A stretch of DNA of 64,000 nt from an uncultured Brevundimonas sp. (GCF_947305955.1 NZ_CAMZFB010000004.1:1-64000); one strand, 5' to 3'. Shown: positions 1-8,245, numbered from the stretch's first letter. The notes: generated by a model from the sequence alone, not told the origin. Translations and numbers: made by a program.

Positions 1-797
1 TGGAAACGACCCAGAACCGTGTGAACACCGGCATGAAGGTGTCGTCGGCCAAGGATAATGGCGCAATCTTCGCCATTGCTACCTCGCAGCGTGCCGAAAT
101 GGGCGCTCAAGATGCGGTCAAACAGTCGCTGCAACGCGGTCAGTCGATCGTGGATGTCGCGCTGGCGGCTGGCGAGACCGTCGTGGATGCCCTGACCGAG
201 CTGAAAAGCCTGGCTGTGGCCATTCAGGATGCGACCGGCGAGACCAAAACCAAGTTGAACAATGACTTCACGGCCATCGTCAACGAGATCGACTCTGCGC
301 TGAAAGGTGCCAGCTTCGACGGTGTCAACCTGTACGCTGGCAACAGCACAACCGTGATCAAGGTGACCACGAACACCAAGGGCGACTCCTTCACCCTGAA
401 AGCTGCTGCTTCGGCGACCGCTTCGGGTGCCTATAAGGCAACCACGGGGGAGATCGTGGCTACGCAAGGGGCTGCCGGCGCTGTGCCTGCAACCGAACCT
501 GCGTTCAACCTGGCCACCGAAGGCGATCGTACGGCGGCAAACGTTGACCGCGCGATCAGCAACTTCACCACCATCCTGGCCGACTTCGGCACCAAGTCGA
601 AGTCGCTGGAACGCCAGCTGAGCTTTGTGGGCAAACTGCAAGACTCTCTGGAGACCGGTATCGGCAACCTCGTGGATGCCGATCTGGCCAAGGAAAGCGC
701 TCGACTGACCGCTCTGCAGACCAAGCAACAGCTGGGTGTGCAGGCGCTGTCGATCGCCAACTCGTCCAGCAGCATGCTGCTGGGCCTGTTCCGCTAA
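1..797 (+). CDS. Flagellin (5' end outside window)
   Basis: This is the filament subunit flagellin, exported by the flagellar type III system. The reading frame is open from the first full codon at position 3, so the start lies upstream of the window and about the first 30 residues are missing. The visible part has the D0/D1 pattern of Caulobacter-type flagellins: an N-terminal helix (NTGMKVSSAKDNGAIFAIA), a short variable centre, and the conserved C-terminal helix (GKLQDSLETGIGNLVDADLA) ending in GLFR. It has no large D2/D3 insertion. It is very similar to the flagellin at 1240-2118 and more distant from the one at 2687-3538, so it is one member of a tandem family. The function is secure from the sequence. 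I did not assign a particular flj name. Confidence 0.95.
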   Translation, partial: ETTQNRVNTGMKVSSAKDNGAIFAIATSQRAEMGAQDAVKQSLQRGQSIVDVALAAGETVVDALTELKSLAVAIQDATGETKTKLNNDFTAIVNEIDSALKGASFDGVNLYAGNSTTVIKVTTNTKGDSFTLKAAASATASGAYKATTGEIVATQGAAGAVPATEPAFNLATEGDRTAANVDRAISNFTTILADFGTKSKSLERQLSFVGKLQDSLETGIGNLVDADLAKESARLTALQTKQQLGVQALSIANSSSSMLLGLFR

Positions 798-899
798 TCC
801 GGTTGGGGGAGGGGCCTTTGCCGGTCTCTCCCTCCATCGGTCTGCAGCTTGGGAGTGCGGACGATGCTGTGGTTCAAAAGCAACGGCTTGATCAGTGAA

Positions 900-1085
900 A
901 ACTGATTTGAGTCAAAGTCTTTGGATCATTGGTCATTCAGCATTGGCAAGCTGCAAGACTCACTAGAGACACCGCAGCGTCACGATTGTCGTTGCGGGAC
1001 TGGAGTAGGAAAGAACATCGCTTAACAGCCCTTCGATCCGAGCAGAAGCTTGGGCCGTATGGAGCTTTCCATCGTCAGTTCGCCG
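900..1085 (+). pseudogene. Decayed flagellin C-terminal remnant
   Basis: This stretch between two intact flagellin genes still aligns with the end of the upstream flagellin. From about 909 the frame reads SKSLDHWSFSIGKLQDSLET, against SKSLERQLSFVGKLQDSLET in the intact gene. After a frameshift a second frame (from about 1014) reads KEHRLTALRSEQKLG against KESARLTALQTKQQLG. DNA similarity continues to about 1085, where GGAGCTTTCCATCGTCAGTT matches GGCGCTGTCGATCGCCAACT. Small deletions, frameshifts and in-frame stops rule out a full product. I infer that a third tandem flagellin copy once stood here and has mostly been lost. Confidence 0.8.
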
Positions 1086-1181
1086 CCCCTAAAGGCGGTC
1101 AGTGTCGATAGTCTGGAGGTCCCGAAGGTGACGTCCGACGACGTCAGCAGCGGGGCTTGATCACCTCTCTGTATTGTAACA

Positions 1182-1214
1182 GCGCAAAATGCGCGCTCCG
1201 CCAAAATGGCGGAG
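1182..1214 (+). promoter_or_regulatory. Tandem AAA-loop hairpins in flagellin leader
   Basis: Two perfect inverted repeats lie one base apart just upstream of the second flagellin. GCGCA-AAA-TGCGC covers 1182-1194 and CTCCGCCA-AAA-TGGCGGAG covers 1196-1214. Both have the same AAA loop. They end 12 bases before the Shine-Dalgarno AAGGAGG (1227-1233), so they should lie in the mRNA leader. In Caulobacter the regulator FlbT acts on the 5' leader of a flagellin mRNA, so these are candidate elements for that type of control. The binding itself is inference. Confidence 0.55.
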
Positions 1215-1239
1215 AGTTGTAAAAGACAAGGAGGCCAGA

Positions 1240-2118
1240 ATGGCCAACTCGATCAACACCAACCGTGGTGCACTCGTTGCACTGCAAACCCTGAACGCCA
1301 CCAACAAGGCTCTGGAAACGACCCAGAACCGTGTGAACACCGGCATGAGCGTGTCGTCCGCCAAGGACAACGGCGCTATCTTCGCAATTGCGACTTCGCA
1401 ACGTGCCGAAATGGGTGCTCAGGACGCCGTCAAACAGTCGCTGCAACGCGGCCAGTCGATCATCGACGTGGCTCTGGCAGCTGGCGAGACTGTCGTTGAT
1501 GCCCTCACCGAAATGAAAGCTCTGGCCGTGTCCATCCAGGACGACGCCGGCAATGGTGCAGGTGACGGTTTCAGCGAGAACGGCAAGAAGCTGGTCGCCG
1601 ACTTTGAAGCTCTGGTTAAAGAAGTGCACACGGCTCTGGCCGGTGCCAAGTTCGACGGTGTGAACCTGTTCGATGCTACCGCTGCTGGCGAGCCGGTTCA
1701 GGTTTCGACCAACACTTCGGGCGGCAAGTTCGTCCTGAAAGGTGGTGCAGATGCGACCACCGCATCGGCTGATGACCTGAAGTTCGAAGGCACCGTCACC
1801 GCTGGTGCATGGACCTCGTCGGACGACTACGACAAGCAAAAGGCCAACTACACGGCCGCCAAGGTCGAAGAAGCCCTCAACAAGTTCACGACGACCCTGG
1901 CTGACCTCGGCACCAAGTCGAAGTCGCTGGATCGTCAAGCCACCTTCGTCGGCAAGCTCCAGGATTCGCTGGAAGCTGGCGTGGGTAACCTGGTTGACGC
2001 TGACCTCGCCAAGGAAAGCGCTCGCCTGACGGCGCTGCAAACCAAGCAACAGCTGGGTGTGCAAGCTCTGTCGATCGCGAACTCGTCGAGCAGCATCATG
2101 CTCAGCCTGTTCCGCTAA
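1240..2118 (+). CDS. Flagellin
   Basis: This is a complete flagellin of 292 residues, the main filament protein type. The start at 1240 is chosen because it gives the classic N-terminus MANSINTNRGALVALQTLN and sits seven bases after a strong AAGGAGG; the open frame extends 17 codons further upstream without flagellin similarity. Conserved D0/D1 helices occupy about residues 1-110 and 190-292, and the centre is short and variable. The C-terminus is IMLSLFR. The leader carries two hairpins (1182-1214) and a rho-independent terminator follows at 2127-2165. It is a close paralogue of the flagellin at 1-797. Confidence 0.96.
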   Translation: MANSINTNRGALVALQTLNATNKALETTQNRVNTGMSVSSAKDNGAIFAIATSQRAEMGAQDAVKQSLQRGQSIIDVALAAGETVVDALTEMKALAVSIQDDAGNGAGDGFSENGKKLVADFEALVKEVHTALAGAKFDGVNLFDATAAGEPVQVSTNTSGGKFVLKGGADATTASADDLKFEGTVTAGAWTSSDDYDKQKANYTAAKVEEALNKFTTTLADLGTKSKSLDRQATFVGKLQDSLEAGVGNLVDADLAKESARLTALQTKQQLGVQALSIANSSSSIMLSLFR

Positions 2119-2126
2119 ACCTGATG

Positions 2127-2165
2127 AGGGCGGGCGGGAAGAATTTCCTGCCCGCTCTGATCTTT
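2127..2165 (+). terminator. Rho-independent terminator after flagellin
   Basis: An inverted repeat of about 14 bases (2127-2140 with 2144-2157, GC-rich, loop GAA) begins nine bases after the flagellin stop. It is followed by a weak T-rich tail, so some read-through into flaG is possible. Confidence 0.65.
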
Positions 2166-2200
2166 AACAATGGAAGGCCGCGCAAAACGCGTGAATTGAC

Positions 2201-2479
2201 ATGACAGACCAAATATCCGCCGTCGGCGGTGCCACGCCCATAGCCACCGACGCCGTCAAGCTGGACGAGCCGATCGCCGTCTCGGCGAAGACGTCTCCCG
2301 CTCAGGATCTGAGCCAGCAGCGTCTGGTGATCGAGCCGGTCAGCTCGCACCGCTACGTCTATAAGGTTCTGGATTCCCAGACCGGTGAAGTGATCCGACA
2401 GCTCCCGAACGAGCACGTCGAAAAAATGATTACCGATCCTGCCTATCAGCAGGGCGGACTAGTAAAGACCAGCGTCTGA
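2201..2479 (+). CDS. flaG: FlaG-family flagellar protein
   Basis: This small 92-residue protein has the FlaG domain in its second half: RYVYKVLDSQTGEVIRQLP at about residues 52-70, followed by a short helix. In other bacteria FlaG proteins affect filament length and are usually encoded next to flagellin or fliD. The N-terminal 40 residues are polar and probably disordered. It lies between two flagellins, 82 bases after the previous stop, behind a weak terminator. No strong Shine-Dalgarno is visible before the ATG. The call rests on the domain pattern and the flagellin neighbours. Confidence 0.8.
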   Translation: MTDQISAVGGATPIATDAVKLDEPIAVSAKTSPAQDLSQQRLVIEPVSSHRYVYKVLDSQTGEVIRQLPNEHVEKMITDPAYQQGGLVKTSV

Positions 2480-2602
2480 TTACCGGCGGAAGTTACCGCC
2501 TCCCAAAATCTATGAACCGCTTTGAATTCGTTCAAAGATCAGGTTCCGCGTCGCAAATGCGTACGCAACGCCCCCGGATAGCCAAAGCCGGGCGGCGCGT
2601 TT

Positions 2603-2646
2603 ATGGTTTTTACGCTGTTAACCATACACTCACGACTCATGGTTAA
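2603..2646 (+). promoter_or_regulatory. Alternating inverted repeats upstream of third flagellin
   Basis: ATGGTT at 2603-2608, TTAACCAT at 2618-2625 and ATGGTTAA at 2639-2646 can form either of two mutually exclusive hairpins, because the middle element pairs with either flank. The later pair is a perfect 8-base repeat with a 13-base spacer. Other short repeats lie upstream: GGCGG/CCGCC at 2485-2500 and CTTTGAA-TTCG-TTCAAAG at 2520-2537. The block lies 40 bases before the flagellin start and may be an operator or an RNA switch. No function is shown. Confidence 0.4.
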
Positions 2647-2686
2647 TACGGCTATCGGTACAGAAAGTCCGGGGGCGTCGAAAGCC

Positions 2687-3538
2687 ATGACCACAAGCGT
2701 TCACACAAACAGTTCTGCGCTCGTTGCGCTGCAGAATCTGAACAATACAAATTCCAAGCTGTCTGCCACGCAGAACCGGATCAGCACCGGTCTGAAGGTG
2801 AACGGCGCTAAAGATAATGCAGCGACCTGGGCCATTGCCCAGAACCAGCGCGCCGATACCTCGGCTCTGGACTCCGTCAAATCCAGCCTCAACCGTGCGA
2901 CGTCGATTTCCGACGTTTCGCTGGCTGCCGGTGCCGAGATTTCGGACATCATCGTCGAGTTGAAAGCCAAGGCTGTGGCCGCAGCCGACCCGTCGGCCTC
3001 GGCTGAATCGCGCAAGGCCTATGACGACGAGTTCCAGTCGCTGCTGAAGTCGCTGCAATCGTTCGCGGAAAACGCCACCTTTGATGGCGAGAACATCCTG
3101 AACGGTGCGGTCGCGACCAACCTCGAGTTTCTGGCCAGCGCCGACGCCCAGGAAAAGATCTCGCTGAACCGTCAGGACCTGACCCTCGCGGGGCTGGGGC
3201 TGGCAGCGGACGCTACTGCCACCCCGGCCGTTGCCGCGCCGAGCCTGCTGAACACCGCAGACGCCGAAGCCGCCCTGGCCCGCGTCGAGGCCGCTCTGGC
3301 GACCTCGAACTCGCGTCTGGCCGAACTGGGTGCCCAGGCCAAGCAGATCGAAAAGCACAACATCTTCGTCGGCAAGCTGATGGACTCGCTGGAAGTCGGC
3401 GTCGGCAACCTCGTTGATGCCGATCTGGCCAAGGAAAGCGCCCGACTGCAGGCTCTGCAAGTGCAGCAGCAACTGGGCGCGCAATCGCTGTCGATTGCCA
3501 ACCAGTCGCCGCAAATCATCCTGTCCCTGTTCCAGTAA
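2687..3538 (+). CDS. Flagellin, divergent paralogue
   Basis: This third flagellin has 283 residues. The start at 2687 gives MTTSVHTNSSALVALQNLN, the standard flagellin N-terminus; the open frame continues 28 codons upstream without similarity. It keeps the D0/D1 signature (NRISTGLKVNGAKDNAATWA near the N-terminus, VGNLVDADLAKESARLQALQ near the C-terminus) but ends in ILSLFQ instead of LFR and differs from the other two through the middle. Such divergent flagellins are often minor subunits that occupy a particular zone of the filament. The Shine-Dalgarno is weak. A strong terminator follows at 3566-3602. Confidence 0.95.
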   Translation: MTTSVHTNSSALVALQNLNNTNSKLSATQNRISTGLKVNGAKDNAATWAIAQNQRADTSALDSVKSSLNRATSISDVSLAAGAEISDIIVELKAKAVAAADPSASAESRKAYDDEFQSLLKSLQSFAENATFDGENILNGAVATNLEFLASADAQEKISLNRQDLTLAGLGLAADATATPAVAAPSLLNTADAEAALARVEAALATSNSRLAELGAQAKQIEKHNIFVGKLMDSLEVGVGNLVDADLAKESARLQALQVQQQLGAQSLSIANQSPQIILSLFQ

Positions 3539-3565
3539 ACAGACAGGCTGACGCTCCAAAACAAG

Positions 3566-3602
3566 CGCCGTCGTGAGGTTCTCACGGCGGCGTTTTTGTT
3601 TG
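3566..3602 (+). terminator. Strong rho-independent terminator
   Basis: A 12-base stem (CGCCGTCGTGAG with CTCACGGCGGCG, one G-T pair, loop GTT) is followed by TTTTTGTTT. It closes the flagellin region before the FlaEY-like gene. Confidence 0.9.
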
Positions 3603-3688
3603 GCGGGCAGGGGTAGCACACAAGCGCGGCAGTTAACGATTTGACGGCGCAAATCGGCTATAGTGCTGACGAGCAAGGAGCGCATGTA

Positions 3689-6415
3689 TTGAAGGTCAGC
3701 AACAGCTACGTTCTGGGACTTTACGGGATCGATACGTCAGAACTGACGTCGTTCACGTCGGGAACCAGTGCGGCTGCGACCCGCTCCCAGCCGACCGCTC
3801 CGTGGAGTACCAGCAGCACCGTCAAACAACCGGCTCAATCCGAGCTGCTGCGTAAAGCCTTGTCAGGCGGGCGTTTTATCGATGAAAGCGCCAATAAACT
3901 CGATCTGCGTCCCAAGAACGCCGGCGAGTACAAGACGCTTTTTGCGTTGAATACCGGTCTGCAAATGCTGGAGGCACTTGCGGATCGGGCGATGAACAAG
4001 TCGGTCACAAAGACCGAAGCCGCCCAGCTTCAGAAGCGTTTTGAAGCCGGTCTGAAAGAGATTTCCAACTATCTCGCCACCGCTGGCGCAGACGTTAATA
4101 CCGTCCGATTGGTAAACGGCGAGTCTGCCACGCGCACCCAATCCTCGCTGATGATCCCGCGTGACAACCACGTCTATAAGACGGGCGCGATCCACGAGGG
4201 TTCGCTGTCGGACGCGGTTGCCGCCTTCGAGGGCGACGTACAGTTCAACATCAACGTCCGCACGGCATCGGGCACCAAGCCCATTGCCGTCAATCTGGAC
4301 GACATGGGTTCGACCCCGCGTACGCTGGATGCGGTGATCGGCCATATCAATTCCAAGCTGGAAGCCGAGGGCGTTCAGACGCGCTTTAGCCGTCAGGAAA
4401 TCCCCGGCGAGGAAAAGACCCTCAAGGTCGGCGATCGCACCATCACCCTGCCGGGTACGGGCTCAAGCTGGGGCATGACCATCACGGCCAGTTCGGTGGA
4501 AACCGTGGGCTTTGAGGCCGTCAACACCTCAACCTCTGTCAGCGTCGTGCAGCAGGGCGGCAACGGCAAGTTCGAGGCGTTGAAGTTCGACCCGAACTCG
4601 ACCGGCCAGATCGGGATCGGCGAGACCAATTTCGTCAACGGTCGCATCGACCAATCCCAGCTGCCCGATGGCATTTCCGCTGTCCGCGCTTCTGCGGCGG
4701 CTGCCGATGGCGGTATGTGGATTGTCGCCGACGTCATTGGCGGCAGCGGCGGCCAGACCGTGCGCGGCCAGTCCGATGTGGTCCTGATGAAGCTGGATTC
4801 CGCAGGGCAGGTGGTCATCAGTCGCGGTATTGGCGCGTCCATGAACGGCGCGGGTTATGCCATTTCCGTTTCCGACGATGGCCGCGTGGCCGTGGCGGGC
4901 TCGGTCACCGGTGGCTTGATCCCCGGACAGACAGTGGCCGATCGCAGCCTGTCGGACAGCTTCGTCACCGTGTTTGACGCCAATGGCAACGAGCAATGGA
5001 CCCAGTCGCGCGGGGCGAGAGCCGCCGATGAGGCGACGGCGGTCAGCTTCGGTGCCGATGGCAAGATCTATGTCTCGGGACGCTCCCAATCGGCCATGCC
5101 GGGGGCTTCGGCCAATGGCGGCTGGGACAGCTATGTTCAGGTCTTTGGCGAGAACCAGTCCTATGCCACCGCGCCGATAACCGGTGTGGCGCTGGGCGCT
5201 GTTCAATTCGGTACCGTGGGCGACGACAACGTTCAGGCCATGACCATGGACGGCGACAACCTCTATACGGCAGGTATCGAGAACGGCAGCTTTGTCGTGC
5301 GCCAGTTCCGCGTGTCCGCCAACGGCGCGCCCGAGCTTTTGGCCACCCGCAATCTGGGCAGCGCCCAAGGCGGGGAGATTGCCGGTATTTCCGTTTCTGA
5401 CGGTAAGCTGGTGGTGGCAGGCGCAACGGGCAATGTGGCGCTGGATGCAGGCACTGTGACCCGCGCCCATGCCGGCGGCAGCGATGTTTTCGTCGCCAGC
5501 CTGTCGACGGATCTTGCGGCCTCTGCAAGCGATCGACTGACCTATTACGGCACCGACGGCCACGACACGGCGGCGGACGTCAAGGTCGTGAACGGCGAGG
5601 TCTGGATGACGGGGGCGTGGAACTCGACCCGCGCGCCCGCCGACAAGGATCCGGTTAAAGCCTATCTGGCCAAGATCGACGCCACGACGGGCGAGGTGGG
5701 CTGGAACCAGACATGGACGGGCACCTCTGAACAAGCCAAGGCTGCGACCGTTACCGTTAATACCAACGGCAGCAGCGTTCTGGACCGACTGGGCCTGCCG
5801 TCCGGTGAACTGGTTCAGGATGTCTCGCAAAAGCTGGTCGAAACGACCGGCCTGCGTGCGGGCGACCGTTTCTACATCACCAACCCGAATACGGGCCGCA
5901 AGACGGCTGTCACCATCGACGCCAAGGATACGCTCCAGACGCTGGCCACCAAGATCGAGACGGCATCGGGCCGCAATCTGAAGGTCACCATCTCGACCGA
6001 GCGGGACGACAAGGGCACCGCCGAAGGTAACAGCCGCGTCTTGCAGGGCGGTGCGCAGTATCTTTCCATCACCAGCGCGGATGGCCGTCAGGGTGCCGTC
6101 CTATCGGCGGGCGAGAACGGGCGCGATGCCTTGGCCGGTCTGGGCCTGATGGAAGGCTTCGTTGGTAAGGGCACGGACAAGCGCAAGACCGTGGGTATCG
6201 AACTGCCCAGCAGCCTCAACCTGTTCAATCTCGATGCCGCGAGGACGGCCCGCGATACGATTCAGGCGGCTCTGCGTTCGGTCCGCGAGGCCTATCGCGC
6301 TATGAGCCCGTCCTCGCTGGCCAGCAATAGCGGCAAGACCACAGGCACGCCGTCGGCCTATATGCAGTCGCAAATCGCCAACTATCAGGCCGCCCTCGCA
6401 AGGCTCACGGGCTGA
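3689..6415 (+). CDS. flaEY: FlaEY-like flagellar protein with FliD-like and propeller parts
   Basis: This large protein (908 residues) follows the flagellins, as flaEY does in Caulobacter, where flaEY mutants affect flagellin assembly. The start is TTG at 3689, eight bases after a clear AAGGAG (3675-3680). Residues about 171-230 (FNINVRTASG, then TLDAVIGHINSKL) and 700-821 (DTLQTLATKIETASG, then YLSITSADG and DALAGLGL) look like the flagellin-IN repeat of the filament cap protein FliD. Between them, residues about 337-680 show repeated segments of the kind VAVAGSVTG...DSFVTVFDANGNEQW, typical of an SBBP-like beta-propeller. A helical tail ends the protein. No signal peptide is present, which fits flagellar export or a cytoplasmic role. 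The gene name rests on position and size, so I am only moderately sure of it. Confidence 0.65.
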   Translation: MKVSNSYVLGLYGIDTSELTSFTSGTSAAATRSQPTAPWSTSSTVKQPAQSELLRKALSGGRFIDESANKLDLRPKNAGEYKTLFALNTGLQMLEALADRAMNKSVTKTEAAQLQKRFEAGLKEISNYLATAGADVNTVRLVNGESATRTQSSLMIPRDNHVYKTGAIHEGSLSDAVAAFEGDVQFNINVRTASGTKPIAVNLDDMGSTPRTLDAVIGHINSKLEAEGVQTRFSRQEIPGEEKTLKVGDRTITLPGTGSSWGMTITASSVETVGFEAVNTSTSVSVVQQGGNGKFEALKFDPNSTGQIGIGETNFVNGRIDQSQLPDGISAVRASAAAADGGMWIVADVIGGSGGQTVRGQSDVVLMKLDSAGQVVISRGIGASMNGAGYAISVSDDGRVAVAGSVTGGLIPGQTVADRSLSDSFVTVFDANGNEQWTQSRGARAADEATAVSFGADGKIYVSGRSQSAMPGASANGGWDSYVQVFGENQSYATAPITGVALGAVQFGTVGDDNVQAMTMDGDNLYTAGIENGSFVVRQFRVSANGAPELLATRNLGSAQGGEIAGISVSDGKLVVAGATGNVALDAGTVTRAHAGGSDVFVASLSTDLAASASDRLTYYGTDGHDTAADVKVVNGEVWMTGAWNSTRAPADKDPVKAYLAKIDATTGEVGWNQTWTGTSEQAKAATVTVNTNGSSVLDRLGLPSGELVQDVSQKLVETTGLRAGDRFYITNPNTGRKTAVTIDAKDTLQTLATKIETASGRNLKVTISTERDDKGTAEGNSRVLQGGAQYLSITSADGRQGAVLSAGENGRDALAGLGLMEGFVGKGTDKRKTVGIELPSSLNLFNLDAARTARDTIQAALRSVREAYRAMSPSSLASNSGKTTGTPSAYMQSQIANYQAALARLTG

Positions 6416-6433
6416 CTTAACCGCACGCGGCTG

Positions 6434-6462
6434 TTGACGCGGCTGCGCTCGGCAGGGTTATT
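6434..6462 (+). promoter_or_regulatory. Candidate sigma70-type promoter
   Basis: TTGACG (6434-6439) and GTTATT (6457-6462) are separated by 17 bases and lie 28 bases before the start of the gene at 6490. The -10 is imperfect, so this is only a candidate. Confidence 0.35.
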
Positions 6463-6489
6463 GAAGCCATTACTCGCGTAGAGGGCCGC

Positions 6490-7158
6490 ATGGCTTTTCC
6501 TAATAATACCCGCACGATTGTTTTAGTGGGCGCTGGCGTAGCGGTGCTGGCCGGTGTCGGCGCGGCGATGTTCTTCGGAGCTGGAAAGCCGAACGACCCC
6601 AATGCCAAGCCGCCCGCCGCCGAAGGCGGGTTGAAGATCGATCTCGCCGAACAGCCGACCCTTGAGCCGACGCGCGAGCTTCGCTGCTATGTCGACGGCC
6701 AGTTCGTGGGCATGGCGACGCTGACCGACTGTGCCCGCCGTAACGGCGTGGCCACCAACACTCTGGACGTCGGACTGGATGCCACGGGCGCGCTGGCCGC
6801 GGCCCCGACTGCATCGTTTGCCCCGCCTCCGGTCGCGCCGGTCGAGGTCGAGGTGCCAAAGCCCGCCACGACCACGGCACCGCGACAGACGGTGGAAGCC
6901 CCGACGCCGGTATCGGGCCAATGCCTGCGTCACGTTGGTAACGAATGGCGTCAGGTCGGAACGGGCCTCAGCCAGGCCGACTGCGTGAAGGCGCTCTATT
7001 CGGGCACCTGCGTCCGCACTCCGGGTGAGGCCCAATACGGTCGCTGGAACGATGTGACCCTGCGCCTTGTGCCGCGGCGCGTCGAAGCGTCGTCCGACAA
7101 TGCCAACTTCCGCACCTATGCCGAACAAAACCGTCAATGCCAGTTCCCGAGGCTTTAA
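6490..7158 (+). CDS. Conserved membrane-anchored protein
   Basis: This is a 222-residue protein of unknown function. It has one N-terminal membrane segment (residues about 9-30, TIVLVGAGVAVLAGVGAAMF), then a Pro/Ala/Val-rich linker between two cysteine-containing modules: RELRCYVDGQFVG at about 61-73 and GQCLRHVGNEW with GTCVRTPGEAQYGRW in the C-terminal third. Most of the protein should be periplasmic. Its stop overlaps the start of the next gene (TAATG), so the two are translationally coupled. I do not recognise the family. Confidence 0.8.
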   Translation: MAFPNNTRTIVLVGAGVAVLAGVGAAMFFGAGKPNDPNAKPPAAEGGLKIDLAEQPTLEPTRELRCYVDGQFVGMATLTDCARRNGVATNTLDVGLDATGALAAAPTASFAPPPVAPVEVEVPKPATTTAPRQTVEAPTPVSGQCLRHVGNEWRQVGTGLSQADCVKALYSGTCVRTPGEAQYGRWNDVTLRLVPRRVEASSDNANFRTYAEQNRQCQFPRL

Positions 7159-7583
7159 TGCGTAATGCGATCAAAATCGGCCTTGTGTCTGCTGCGGCCC
7201 TGACGGTGCTGTCGGCCTGTGCGGCGGCCAAGCCTGAAGCGCCGATGGACGAGGGTGTCTGCTATCACGTCGGTGAGGACGAAACGCAGGCGTTCGGCAT
7301 CCGCTACAATGTGGTGGCCCGCGACCAGCCTCAGATCGAATTCTGTGCGGCGCGTCTGGAAGAGCTGCGCATCAAATTCCTGCGCATGGGCGGCTCGAAC
7401 AACGATCTGATTGGTGCCTATCAGGGGCATTTCATCTTCATCGACCGTCAGGGCGTGAAGATGAGCAAGACCCTGGATGGCCCGCGTTTCTTCGCCTTGA
7501 CGCGAACTGGTGATGGACGACTCGCCATCCCCGGTGCAATTCAGCGGGAAATCGACGGGCGACCGATCGCTATCGCTCCGTAA
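7158..7583 (+). CDS. Small lipoprotein
   Basis: This 141-residue protein has a lipoprotein signal peptide with the lipobox LSAC (lipidated Cys about residue 21), so it is expected on the periplasmic side of a membrane. The mature part has no family I can name; it contains two further cysteines and a segment DLIGAYQGHFIFIDRQG. The ATG at 7158 overlaps the stop of the preceding membrane protein by one base, suggesting one transcript and perhaps a shared envelope role. Confidence 0.8.
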   Translation: MRNAIKIGLVSAAALTVLSACAAAKPEAPMDEGVCYHVGEDETQAFGIRYNVVARDQPQIEFCAARLEELRIKFLRMGGSNNDLIGAYQGHFIFIDRQGVKMSKTLDGPRFFALTRTGDGRLAIPGAIQREIDGRPIAIAP

Positions 7584-7610
7584 GGGGCAATATTTCCGGT
7601 TGCAGAGCCG

Positions 7611-7625
7611 GAACATAAATGGAAC
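7611..7625. promoter_or_regulatory. LexA (SOS) box upstream of ssb
   Basis: GAAC-ATAAATG-GAAC is the reverse complement of GTTC-N7-GTTC, the direct-repeat LexA box known for Alphaproteobacteria. It lies 55 bases before the ssb start, a plausible promoter position. A further inverted repeat, TTCCGG (7594-7599) with CCGGAA (7608-7613), overlaps its edge. Confidence 0.8.
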
Positions 7626-7679
7626 ATTCCGGCGGGCTTTCGTGGCCCGCGGGGCTATAAGAACAAAAGGACATCGGTC

Positions 7680-8189
7680 ATGGCGGGTAGCGTCAACAAG
7701 GTCATTCTGGTCGGCAATCTGGGCCGCGATCCGGAAATCCGCACCCTGAACTCGGGCGACCGCGTCGCCAACCTGCGCATCGCGACCTCGGAAACCTGGC
7801 GCGACAAGGCCACGGGCGAGCGCAAGGAAAAGACCGAATGGCACTCGGTTGTCATCTTCAACGAGAACATCGTCAAGGTGGCCGAGCAGTACCTCAAGAA
7901 GGGCTCGACCGTTTACGTCGAAGGCTCGCTGCAGACCCGCAAATACACCGACGCTCAAGGCATCGAGAAATACTCGACCGAAATCGTCCTGCAACGCTTC
8001 AACGGCACCCTGACCATGCTGGGCGGCCGTTCGGAAGGCGGCTCGGGCGGCGGCTATGGTGGCGGCCAAGGCGGCGGTTACGGCGGTGGCCGTGACGACA
8101 GCTATGACTCGGGCTTCTCCTCGGGCGGTGCCAACCGTCCGTCGGGTCCCAAGGAAAGCTACGACCTGAACGACGACATCCCGTTCTAA
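7680..8189 (+). CDS. ssb: Single-stranded DNA-binding protein
   Basis: SSB binds single-stranded DNA during replication, recombination and repair. The 169-residue protein has the OB fold in residues 1-113 ([46 protein letters not shown]), a Gly-rich flexible linker, and the acidic tail DLNDDIPF that recruits partner proteins. Length and order are standard. AAAGGA precedes the ATG. The LexA box at 7611-7625 suggests induction by DNA damage, and a bidirectional terminator follows at 8213-8243. Confidence 0.97.
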   Translation: MAGSVNKVILVGNLGRDPEIRTLNSGDRVANLRIATSETWRDKATGERKEKTEWHSVVIFNENIVKVAEQYLKKGSTVYVEGSLQTRKYTDAQGIEKYSTEIVLQRFNGTLTMLGGRSEGGSGGGYGGGQGGGYGGGRDDSYDSGFSSGGANRPSGPKESYDLNDDIPF

Positions 8190-8212
8190 GTCGCATCGAC
8201 AGATCAAAAGAA

Positions 8213-8243
8213 AAGGCCGCCGGATCGCTCCGGCGGCCTTTTT
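8213..8243. terminator. Bidirectional terminator
   Basis: A perfect 12-base stem (AAGGCCGCCGGA, loop TCGC) is flanked by T tracts on both strands. It serves ssb and the convergent gene ending at 8246. Confidence 0.92.
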
Positions 8244-8245
8244 GT

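Noticed and set aside
929..1111. 60-codon open frame in the flagellin gap
   Set aside because: It is part of the flagellin remnant, only in frame for the last third, so it is not a gene.
840..1239. Sigma54 promoter (TGGC-N7-TTGC) upstream of flagellin
   Set aside because: Expected for Caulobacter-type flagellins, but I found no match with correct spacing; TGGCGGAGAGTTGT at 1207 is one base short and too close to the start.
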